Below are positions 25,225 through 31,850 of a stretch of DNA of 64,000 nucleotides, one piece after another. How positions within the stretch are numbered: the stretch's first letter is position 1; every line of letters starts with the position of its first letter. The stretch is from NCBI GenBank assembly GCA_031292515.1, contig JARLGZ010000030.1, positions 186,001-250,000 on the forward strand. Reading direction: 5' to 3'. Source of the stretch: Puia sp. (lineage in GTDB: Bacteria > Bacteroidota > Bacteroidia > Chitinophagales > Chitinophagaceae). A program made the position numbers and the translations under genes. The notes under the pieces are model-generated. The model did no database searches. It was not told where the DNA came from and was given only the letters and a program-made list of their open reading frames with translations.

Positions 25225-26368
25225 GATCAGGAACAGGAGAAGGCGTGTAACCAGGAACAGTGGATGGCGTGCAACCGGGAACAGGATTGGGTGTGAGCTC
25301 CGGCGTGGTACCGGGAACATGGGCATGGAGTGGCGGGTATGCAGGCCTGATGCCCAACTCTCTCAGTTTCTCCGAAAATCGTCTCATGATATTCCGCTGG
25401 AGAAACGCGGGATTCGGTTTTGCATAGTGTTTTCCAGTTTGCAGCGCCATGGGGAGACCTTTCATGTTGACTTTTTTTCCTTCTTCTTTTTTCTTCCATC
25501 GCCGGGAGGTGACCCGCAGGCAGTAGTCATCCAGCCGGTCTATCAGCGGGTGCGACAGGCAGGTCTCGAGGATTTTTTTCAGACGGCTGTCTTTTAACGC
25601 CAACGGCATGTCGTCTGTGCGGATCGGACCGGTTCCCGCTGCGGGTGTGTCGCTTCCTTCGCCGGAATTGTGGAACCGGATGCCGGGTATACCCTTGAAT
25701 GTGCCCGGTGTGGTTTGACCGGTCATGGATGTGTGGTTGCCTTTACCCGGCGTGCTATTCGGGTAGTAGGCGAGGGCCCAGTCGTTGGCAGAGAAGAGTT
25801 TGTCGATCGTTCCGTTCCCGCAAAAAGGCTTTAGCGTGACGAGTTCGATAGCGGTGAATTCGTTCTTCTCTTCTATCTCGATGGCTTTTTCATCGATATA
25901 ATAATTCATGCAATACCGGTGTTGCCGGCCGGTCAGGAAAGTCAGTTTTTTATACAGGTGCATCAGCGTACGGGCGATCCAAAGCCTTCCTGTATGGGTG
26001 ATGACAAAATAATCGATATCGGCATTTTCGTCTGCATAGTTCTTTGAAAGCGAGCCGGACACGCCGATGCCGCGTACGAAGGGGAACTGAAAAAGGAACC
26101 GGGCGTTCTTCGCGGCGATTGACAAAAGGATCCCGGCGCGGACGTTTCCCGTGAGTCTTTTTGTCATTAGGCTTCGATCGTCGCGCAAGGAGAATAAACC
26201 ATCATGTCTGTATATGCGCTTTTCTGCCACCAGGGATCCGAGGACCGCCGGTAAAGCGGATGGAGCTGTCCTGCTGTCGAGGAAGAAGAAGATTTCTTCC
26301 CCCGAGACAGGATAGTTGAACAGATCGAAATAGGCCAATACTTTGAGGATGCTGCTTTCCAATGGCAT
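25181..26368 (-). CDS. Nucleotidyltransferase-fold protein with Pro/Thr repeat tail
   Basis: A 395-residue protein. The N-terminal 75 residues look like a winged-helix segment (ILKVLAYFDLFNYPVSGEEI). A nucleotidyltransferase core follows: GVSGSLSKNYADENADIDYF fits the hG[GS]x9-13DhDh motif of the Pol-beta/MNT superfamily. The region after residue 200 is not recognised. The C-terminal 50 residues are a repeat tail (VPGYTPSP-like units) of the kind that can mark translocated or flexible extensions. It is convergent with the methyltransferase gene, with a 44-base overlap, and divergent from the sugar-transferase gene. Substrate unknown. Confidence 0.7.
   Translation of the reverse strand: MPLESSILKVLAYFDLFNYPVSGEEIFFFLDSRTAPSALPAVLGSLVAEKRIYRHDGLFSLRDDRSLMTKRLTGNVRAGILLSIAAKNARFLFQFPFVRGIGVSGSLSKNYADENADIDYFVITHTGRLWIARTLMHLYKKLTFLTGRQHRYCMNYYIDEKAIEIEEKNEFTAIELVTLKPFCGNGTIDKLFSANDWALAYYPNSTPGKGNHTSMTGQTTPGTFKGIPGIRFHNSGEGSDTPAAGTGPIRTDDMPLALKDSRLKKILETCLSHPLIDRLDDYCLRVTSRRWKKKEEGKKVNMKGLPMALQTGKHYAKPNPAFLQRNIMRRFSEKLRELGIRPAYPPLHAHVPGTTPELTPNPVPGCTPSTVPGYTPSPVPDLTAAPPADRFAFGK
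25229..25312. repeat. 24-bp coding repeat in the tail of the nucleotidyltransferase gene
   Basis: Two adjacent 24-base units (aggaacaggagaaggcgtg..., aggaacagtggatggcgtg...) and a longer 36-base relative, read on the minus strand as VPGYTPSP, VPGCTPST and VPGTTPELTPNP. The period is a multiple of three. It lies just beyond the stop of the convergent methyltransferase gene, so only one gene is affected by copy-number change. Confidence 0.8.
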
Positions 26369-26466
26369 GGGGTTGACTTTCTATTACGAACGCCGCCTTT
26401 TTGAAAAGAGTTGCCTGGCTGCCCGGGCAACTGCCTGCGCCGATCCTGCGTTCACATATAATCAAT

Positions 26467-27180
26467 ATGGATACAAGAGTAAGCGAAGTCTATCGGCGGG
26501 GAAGGCCTTTTTACTTCCTGATAAAAAGAGGTATCGATCTGGTCGTATCGTTTCTTGTCATTGTTTTTGTTTTGAGCTGGTTATTGCCGTGGCTGGCGAT
26601 ATTGATCATTTGTGAGTCAGGTCTGCCTGTATTCTTTTTACAGAAGAGGGTCGGCCGGTCGGGGAAGGTGTTCACCTGTTACAAACTCCGGACGATGGTG
26701 CTGAACGAGGACGCCGATACACGGGCCGCATCGGAATTTGACAGCCGCATTACGCGGCTGGGAAAATGGCTTCGCAAGACCAATCTCGATGAACTGCCGC
26801 AATTCTTCAATGTGTTCGGGGGATCGATGAGCCTGGTCGGTCCCCGGCCGCATATGATTGCGGATTGCAGGTTCTTTTCCTCCGTCGTTTCCTCTTATGA
26901 TTTCAGGAATCATGTCAGACCGGGCATCACGGGTCTCGCGCAGGTAAAAGGATTTCACGGGCCCGTAAAGGAGATCGGAAATGTTTTCAGGAGGTATCAG
27001 TGGGATGCATACTATGTGCGTCATGCCGGTTTCCTTATGGATCTGCGTATCATTCGAAGGACCTTTCTCGATTTTTTTCTCATCGCCCGACCCTTTATCT
27101 TTACGCGTACCTATGCGTATAAAAATACTGAGCCCGTTATGGGGGCACGAATACATGGAGATAAAGACCTTTATCAATAA
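26467..27180 (+). CDS. Initiating sugar-1-phosphate (phosphoglycosyl) transferase
   Basis: A 237-residue monotopic phosphoglycosyl transferase. It has one membrane-entry helix ([20 protein letters not shown]) and then the conserved core: [39 protein letters not shown] (with the catalytic Asp-Glu), [11 protein letters not shown] and [13 protein letters not shown]. It lacks the extra N-terminal helices of the WcaJ/WbaP type, so it is the short PglC-like form. It transfers a sugar phosphate to undecaprenyl phosphate and so starts a glycan. The ATG at 26467 is chosen because it fits the family start. It is the best evidence that the cluster makes a lipid-linked glycan. Confidence 0.88.
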   Translation: MDTRVSEVYRRGRPFYFLIKRGIDLVVSFLVIVFVLSWLLPWLAILIICESGLPVFFLQKRVGRSGKVFTCYKLRTMVLNEDADTRAASEFDSRITRLGKWLRKTNLDELPQFFNVFGGSMSLVGPRPHMIADCRFFSSVVSSYDFRNHVRPGITGLAQVKGFHGPVKEIGNVFRRYQWDAYYVRHAGFLMDLRIIRRTFLDFFLIARPFIFTRTYAYKNTEPVMGARIHGDKDLYQ

Positions 27181-27943
27181 GGTTAAGGAGGCTGGTTATG
27201 ACGGCGTGGATACCTGGATCCCGGAAGACCCTGTTATAAAGAGGGATCTGTTTGACGCCCTGCAACAGCATGAGCTGGTACTGGTCGCTCATCAGCACCA
27301 GGCGCATGGCGTCGATTTCGCAGCGTTTAAAGCGTCTTTTCTCGAATATCTGCATTTTAGCGCGCAGGGCGGTCCCGTGTTGATCAACTCACATACAGGG
27401 CGCGATTATTTCTCTTTTGCCCAAAATTTGGAGCTGGTCGATATAGCGTCAGGGTTCAGCGCCGCGACGGGCATCCCCGTCGTCCATGAGACACACCGGG
27501 GACGGATGGGGTATAGTCCCGGTCATTTGCAGGACTATTTCGATGCGAGGGCCGGCCTTCTTATCACGGCAGATCTTTCGCATTGGGTCTGCGTCACGGA
27601 AAGCCTGTTGGAGAATTTCGGATCTACGCTCGAACAGGCGATTATACGTACCCGTCATATTCATGCCCGGGTGGGATTCGAGGAAGGCCCGCAGGTCCCC
27701 GACCCGCGTGCGCCGGAGTGGAAGTATGCGGTGGATCGTTTTTTGTCCTGGTGGGACCGGATAATAGAACAACGCGTCCGCGCGGGGGATGCGCTGTTTA
27801 CGATCACTACTGAATTCGGCCCTCCGCCTTATCTGCCTACGCTTCCGTTCAGCAATCAGCCTGTTGCGGATCAGTTCGCCATAAACTCCTATATGAAAGA
27901 TCTCCTCAGCGCCAACTATCCGGATTATGTTCAGGCGGGTTAG
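27113..27943 (+). CDS. TIM-barrel sugar phosphate isomerase/epimerase-like protein
   Basis: A 276-residue protein of the xylose isomerase-like TIM-barrel superfamily. Likely metal ligands are the Glu in PVVHETHRGR, the Asp and His in LITADLSHWVC, the His in HIHARVGFEEG and the Glu in ITTEFGPPPYLP. The N-terminus [13 protein letters not shown] is the usual one for this group, so the start at 27113 is preferred even though it overlaps the preceding gene by 68 bases in another frame; the ATG at 27155 would cut the first strand. Substrate unknown. It ends convergently with the barrel gene. Confidence 0.8.
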   Translation: MRIKILSPLWGHEYMEIKTFINKVKEAGYDGVDTWIPEDPVIKRDLFDALQQHELVLVAHQHQAHGVDFAAFKASFLEYLHFSAQGGPVLINSHTGRDYFSFAQNLELVDIASGFSAATGIPVVHETHRGRMGYSPGHLQDYFDARAGLLITADLSHWVCVTESLLENFGSTLEQAIIRTRHIHARVGFEEGPQVPDPRAPEWKYAVDRFLSWWDRIIEQRVRAGDALFTITTEFGPPPYLPTLPFSNQPVADQFAINSYMKDLLSANYPDYVQAG

Positions 27944-27956
27944 GGATTTGGCCGGA

Positions 27957-27984
27957 ATCCCGGTGGGCCGGAACCCGGATTCGG
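27957..27984. terminator. Inverted repeat between convergent genes
   Basis: GAATCC at 27957-27962 pairs with GGATTC at 27979-27984; an inner CCCGG/CCGG pairing can extend the stem with a bulge. It lies midway between two convergent stops (27943 and 28008), the right place for a two-way terminator, but no T-run is visible on either side. Confidence 0.35.
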
Positions 27985-28007
27985 GAGCGGAAGGGGCCGT
28001 CGGGGGA

Positions 28008-28583
28008 TCAGAATTTATAAGCCAGGCCGACATTGAGATAAGAGACCCCATAGCCCAGTTCGGCAAATGCTCCCAGGCTGTTTGCAAAGTAATAACGGCC
28101 ACCGACGAAAGCAGTGAATCCTACTGCACTGCCATAGCTGCCGCCGGAGGCGCCGTAGCTGCCGGAGCCATTGGAGGCGCTGGCCGAATAGCTAAGATGG
28201 TTATAGGATAACATGAGGCCACCATAGACGTCGAGGTTTTCTACTTTAAACCCGGTGTAGTGATAGGCGCCCCTTGCGCCGACGATGGTGTAGTTCCATT
28301 TTTCGCTATAGTTGTCGCCGTAGCCGTCACTGGCCGAATACCTGTAACTTTTGAAACCAAGATAACCGCCGAGGCTGATGACGCCGGGGCCGGCTTCCCA
28401 GATGCCCCTCTCATATTGCAGGCTGATACCGGGAGACTGGGAACCATAGGTGTATCCTGCGATGGAACTTCCCAGCCCGATGCCGGCGCTGACTGTGTTG
28501 GTTCCGGCCTGGTAGGTCTGGGCTTTTGCGGAAAGGCCCGCAAGGAGGAGGAGAAAGGCGAATAGTGTGTTTGCTTTTTTCAT
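28008..28583 (-). CDS. Outer-membrane beta-barrel protein
   Basis: A 191-residue exported protein. The signal peptide ends near GLSAKAQ. The body is a small porin-type barrel of alternating strands: TVSAGIGLGSSIAGYTYGSQ, VISLGGYLGFKSY, WNYTIVGARGAYHYTGFKVE, LDVYGGLMLSYNHLSYS and the closing LGAFAELGYGVSYLNVGLAY with a C-terminal F. A serine/glycine-rich loop (SASNGSGSYGASGGSYGSA) sits near residue 130. No function can be assigned. It stands alone, convergent with the isomerase gene. Confidence 0.75.
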   Translation of the reverse strand: MKKANTLFAFLLLLAGLSAKAQTYQAGTNTVSAGIGLGSSIAGYTYGSQSPGISLQYERGIWEAGPGVISLGGYLGFKSYRYSASDGYGDNYSEKWNYTIVGARGAYHYTGFKVENLDVYGGLMLSYNHLSYSASASNGSGSYGASGGSYGSAVGFTAFVGGRYYFANSLGAFAELGYGVSYLNVGLAYKF

Positions 28584-28727
28584 GACGTGTCTTTGATGAT
28601 TTTGTTATAATAGTATTTCCGGTATTATCAGTTCCGTCATGAAAGAAAAAGTCTACAGGGGGCAGGAAGAATTTTAAAAGAAAATCCTGTGTGTTTGCTG
28701 AAAAGTGTAGGGAAAACTGTGTGGAAG

Positions 28728-28764
28728 GTCGGGTAGGAAGTCGGGTAGGAAGCTGGGGTAGGAA
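28728..28764. repeat. 12-13 bp tandem repeat, intergenic
   Basis: Three head-to-tail copies of a gtcgggtaggaa unit (two identical, the third gctggggtaggaa) lie in the 226-base space between the barrel gene and the DapA-family gene. No gene or clear promoter element is seen in this space otherwise. Confidence 0.75.
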
Positions 28765-28809
28765 AGAGGGCGTGGGGAAAGATATCCGGAAGCCCAGGTT
28801 GAGGAACTG

Positions 28810-29877
28810 CTATATTGCAGGTTTTATTGACAATCGTTCGCACCAGCTCAGGAAACGATTGTGTATCTCGTCGAGGGCCTGCTGCTGCTGTGGCTTTAGT
28901 GTGCCGGGGTTGGCCCGGCTGCCGGAAAGGATCCGGAGACCTCTCTTTTGCAGGAAGTATTTTGCGCTGAGCGAATAGCCGTCTGATATGACTGCGTCGG
29001 CGCGGGTCAGCTCGGACTGCAACCATTTTGCGTCTTCCTGCCTGGAAGGGTCGGTGGCATGATTACACATCCAGGCGAACATTTCCGGATAGAAGTTGCC
29101 CGCGATCGCGGACATGCCTTTTGCCCCTGCCTGCAGGGAATATATCGTGTTGGGCGTATGTGCGTCGTAGAACTCGATGGGGTTTCCTTTTATGAGGTCG
29201 AGTTTCGCTTTGACCAGTTTAAAGTCGATGGAAGTGTCTTTGTGATAGACCAGACGGCGGGTATCCAGCAGCGATTTGAAAAGCGACGGTGTAAGAATGC
29301 GTTTGTAGGGGGAGGGGCATTCATAGATTCCCAACGGGATATTTCCCGTGAGGCCACAGAATCTTTCGAAATTCCTGAAGAGGATATCGTCGCCTTCTTC
29401 TTTCGCAGCAAAGTGAGAGGAGATCTGGATCACGCCGTCGACACCGGTCTGGTGCATCTTCTTTGTGAATTCGGCCTTTTCTTCGAGGGTATCTCCGAAA
29501 GAGCCGGTGGCGACGACAGACACCCTGCCGTTCGCCTGTTTAACGGTATGACGGGCCAGGGCCAGCCTCTCTTCGGGGCTAAGGTTATACATCTCGCTGC
29601 TGAGGCAATTGGCAAAGAATCCTTTAGCACCTGCGGCAAGGTAGAAGTCTGTGAGACGTGACAATGCGTCGAAGTCAATACGCCCGTTTTGTGTGTAAGG
29701 CGTCAGCATGACGGGCACGAATTTCTTGCCGCTCACGAAGGGCTCGGTTGAATGACCTGCAGAAGGCCTGGTTTCGGCAAAGAGATCTTCTTTCAGGATG
29801 GAAGACAATGCGATCCCCGTGGTTGCTTTGGCAACACGTTCCAGGAAGCGGCGGCGGGAAAAGCCCGGTTTGTGCAT
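28810..29877 (-). CDS. DapA/NanA-family (dihydrodipicolinate synthase-like) lyase with twin-arginine signal
   Basis: A 355-residue protein. The first 35 residues look like a Tat signal (SRRRFLERVAKATTGIALSS), unusual for this cytosolic family but seen in Bacteroidota members. The (beta/alpha)8 core follows: FVPVMLTPYTQNGRIDFDAL, GAKGFFANCLSSEMYNLSPE, GIYECPSPYKR (Tyr185) and LVYHKDTSIDF with the Schiff-base Lys213. The active-site residues of the aldolase/lyase mechanism are therefore kept. Substrate is unknown; possibly a keto-sugar acid. It lies downstream of the AraC regulator on the same strand. Confidence 0.8.
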   Translation of the reverse strand: MHKPGFSRRRFLERVAKATTGIALSSILKEDLFAETRPSAGHSTEPFVSGKKFVPVMLTPYTQNGRIDFDALSRLTDFYLAAGAKGFFANCLSSEMYNLSPEERLALARHTVKQANGRVSVVATGSFGDTLEEKAEFTKKMHQTGVDGVIQISSHFAAKEEGDDILFRNFERFCGLTGNIPLGIYECPSPYKRILTPSLFKSLLDTRRLVYHKDTSIDFKLVKAKLDLIKGNPIEFYDAHTPNTIYSLQAGAKGMSAIAGNFYPEMFAWMCNHATDPSRQEDAKWLQSELTRADAVISDGYSLSAKYFLQKRGLRILSGSRANPGTLKPQQQQALDEIHNRFLSWCERLSIKPAI

Positions 29878-29945
29878 ATTGTTCTTTTAGAGAAGAGGAT
29901 CCCAAAAGTATACTCAGTATATGGTGAAAAAATAGCTATGTCTGT

Positions 29946-30914
29946 TTAATTATTTGCGTCGTCGGCGCGATCTTCCTGTGGAATGACGGGAAGAACAGGG
30001 CTCTTCATGACAGGATCGGAAATACGCCGGGCATCCGAAGAAACTGATGCCCGGTAAGACTTTGGAGAGATGCGGTTCTTCTTTTTAAACAACCGCGAAA
30101 AATAAAACACCGAGTCGAACCCCAGCTGGTAGGCGACTTCCGTGACATTCAGGTTTGTCGTGTTCAGCAATTCTTTTGCCTTGTCGAGCCTGAGGTTGAT
30201 ATGGTATTGGTTGGGCGATTGACCGGTGGCTTGTTTAAACATCTTTCGGAATTTGGAATAGCCTATCGCCAGTTCCCGGACAAGGGCTTCCATATCCAGC
30301 GGGCCTTCGAGATTCTCCCGGAGGATGAACTTCGCGTGTGAGATTACTTGTCCGTCCGGATCTCCCGCGGAGTCTTCCTGTTTCGACAGGGCGTATACCA
30401 ATCCCAGGATTTCCAGTGTGATCCCGGCGATCACATGGTGGTAGCCCAGGGGGGCGGAACGTACATGATCCAGTATTTTAAAAATGAGGGTCAGCAGATC
30501 TTCATGCAGGCCGGCGCTCATGACCGGTGACCTGGGGTCGAAGAAACCTTTGTTCATCAACTCGTCGGGGTAGCTGCCTTTAAAACCGATCCAATATTCT
30601 TCCCATCCCGAGTCGGCGTCCGGTTTATAACGATGCCAGACGCCCGGAAAGAGAAAAAAGCAAGTCCCGGCGTTTATCAGGGCGGGTTCCGTCAGCGCCG
30701 ATTCGAAGATGCCCCGGCCTTTGGAGATAAATACCAGGTAGTAGCCGTTCAGGATCCGGCCTTTGTTCCAGGAGAAAGAGTGGGTGAGGGGGTGCTCCTG
30801 GTTTGGCGGATAGGCCTGGTGGGGGCCTATCCTCGAATATCCCACGGTCGTCAGATAAAAACCCCAGGCTTCTTCCGCGGCTGTTACGGTTAGATATTTG
30901 TGATAATTATTCAT
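29946..30914 (-). CDS. AraC family transcriptional regulator
   Basis: A 322-residue regulator. The N-terminal half is a cupin-type sensor domain (GYYLVFISKGRGIFES, GTCFFLFPGVWHRYKPD). The C-terminal AraC helix-turn-helix pair is at about 215-305: MEALVRELAIGYSKFRKMFK, TGQSPNQYHINLRLDKAKEL, and the second helix LNVTEVAYQLGFDSVFYFSR with LFKKKNRISPKSYR. The frame is open 18 codons earlier, but the ATG at 30914 is the natural start. It is divergent from the dioxygenase/rhamnosidase pair and in front of the DapA-family gene, so both may be targets. Confidence 0.9.
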   Translation of the reverse strand: MNNYHKYLTVTAAEEAWGFYLTTVGYSRIGPHQAYPPNQEHPLTHSFSWNKGRILNGYYLVFISKGRGIFESALTEPALINAGTCFFLFPGVWHRYKPDADSGWEEYWIGFKGSYPDELMNKGFFDPRSPVMSAGLHEDLLTLIFKILDHVRSAPLGYHHVIAGITLEILGLVYALSKQEDSAGDPDGQVISHAKFILRENLEGPLDMEALVRELAIGYSKFRKMFKQATGQSPNQYHINLRLDKAKELLNTTNLNVTEVAYQLGFDSVFYFSRLFKKKNRISPKSYRASVSSDARRISDPVMKSPVLPVIPQEDRADDANN

Positions 30915-31010
30915 GAGCAAGCCTTGAAAATTAATAAAATTACGGAGGAAAAATATCAAAAAATACAAAAATTAGCCATTATAAGACTGTTAAAATGTCT
31001 GCGTACAGGA

Positions 31011-31018
31011 TACATTTG
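31011..31018 (+). promoter_or_regulatory. Putative Bacteroidota-type promoter -7 element
   Basis: TACATTTG fits the TAnnTTTG -7 consensus known for the primary sigma factor of Bacteroidota. It lies 22 bases before the start codon of the dioxygenase gene, in the divergent region with the AraC gene. A convincing TTTG -33 element is not visible at the expected distance, which might mean that an activator is needed. Confidence 0.4.
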
Positions 31019-31040
31019 GTCTGATATAAAATAGTTGCCA

Positions 31041-31850
31041 ATGAAAAGCGCACTCGGCTCCGAACAGATCAATCAGTACCAGGAACAGGGGTTTCTGGTC
31101 ATAGAAGACTTTCTTTCTCCCCAGGAACTGGAGCAGTGGCGGGATGCCTTACAGGAAGCCGTTCAGCACAGACATGGCAATAAGATGCCCGATCGGGCCG
31201 ATGTGTATGGCAAGGGGGACGATGCCGACAAGAGTTATTTCGACCAGGTCTTTGACCAGTTGATCAATCTTTGGATGGACAATGAGAAGATGAGGAAGAT
31301 CATGCTGGACGAGAGGCTGGGACGAATGGCGGCGGAACTCGCGGGTTGCGATGGGATCCGCATCTGGCATGACCAGGCGCTTATCAAGAAGCCCTGGGCG
31401 AATCCGACTTCCTGGCATCTCGATACGCCGTATTGGTCTTTCAGTGATCGCAGGGCCCTGTCTATCTGGGTGGCCCTCGACGATGCGACTCTTGAAAACG
31501 GCTGCCTGTTTTTTCTTCCGGGTACGCAAAAGAAGACAAGCTTTGAAAACCCGGGGATCACAAAAAATATGGGCGCCATCTTCGACTACTATCCCCAATT
31601 CAGGTCGAACCGGTCTGTCGCTGCCGTCATGAAGGCGGGCAGTTGTTCTTTCCACAACGGGCTGACCGTCCACGGCGCCCATGCGAATATGACACCCGGT
31701 TACCGGCGCGCGATGACCTGTGCCTATATGCCCGACGGAAATACATTCAACGGGATCCAGAATATCCTCACCGATGAACAGGTCGCTCATTTAAAGGTTG
31801 GCGATCCATTAAAGGACGACAGGCAAAACCCCTTGTTATATGCGCGCTAA
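31041..31850 (+). CDS. Phytanoyl-CoA dioxygenase (PhyH) family protein
   Basis: A 269-residue Fe(II)/2-oxoglutarate-dependent oxygenase. The iron ligands are seen as the HxD in TSWHLDTPYWSF and the distal histidine in FHNGLTVHGAHANMTPG; the arginine in YRRAMTCAYMP is a candidate for 2-oxoglutarate binding. The N-terminus QEQGFLVIEDFLSPQELEQW is typical of PhyH proteins. Bacterial members hydroxylate varied small molecules. The stop overlaps the GH78 gene start by 11 bases, so the two are co-expressed; the link to rhamnoside use is inferred from this. Confidence 0.85.
   Translation: MKSALGSEQINQYQEQGFLVIEDFLSPQELEQWRDALQEAVQHRHGNKMPDRADVYGKGDDADKSYFDQVFDQLINLWMDNEKMRKIMLDERLGRMAAELAGCDGIRIWHDQALIKKPWANPTSWHLDTPYWSFSDRRALSIWVALDDATLENGCLFFLPGTQKKTSFENPGITKNMGAIFDYYPQFRSNRSVAAVMKAGSCSFHNGLTVHGAHANMTPGYRRAMTCAYMPDGNTFNGIQNILTDEQVAHLKVGDPLKDDRQNPLLYAR

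Noticed and set aside
28637-29026. Minus-strand 129-codon frame after the barrel gene
   Set aside because: It overlaps the end of the DapA-family gene in another frame, contains the 12-base repeat and has no recognisable sequence.
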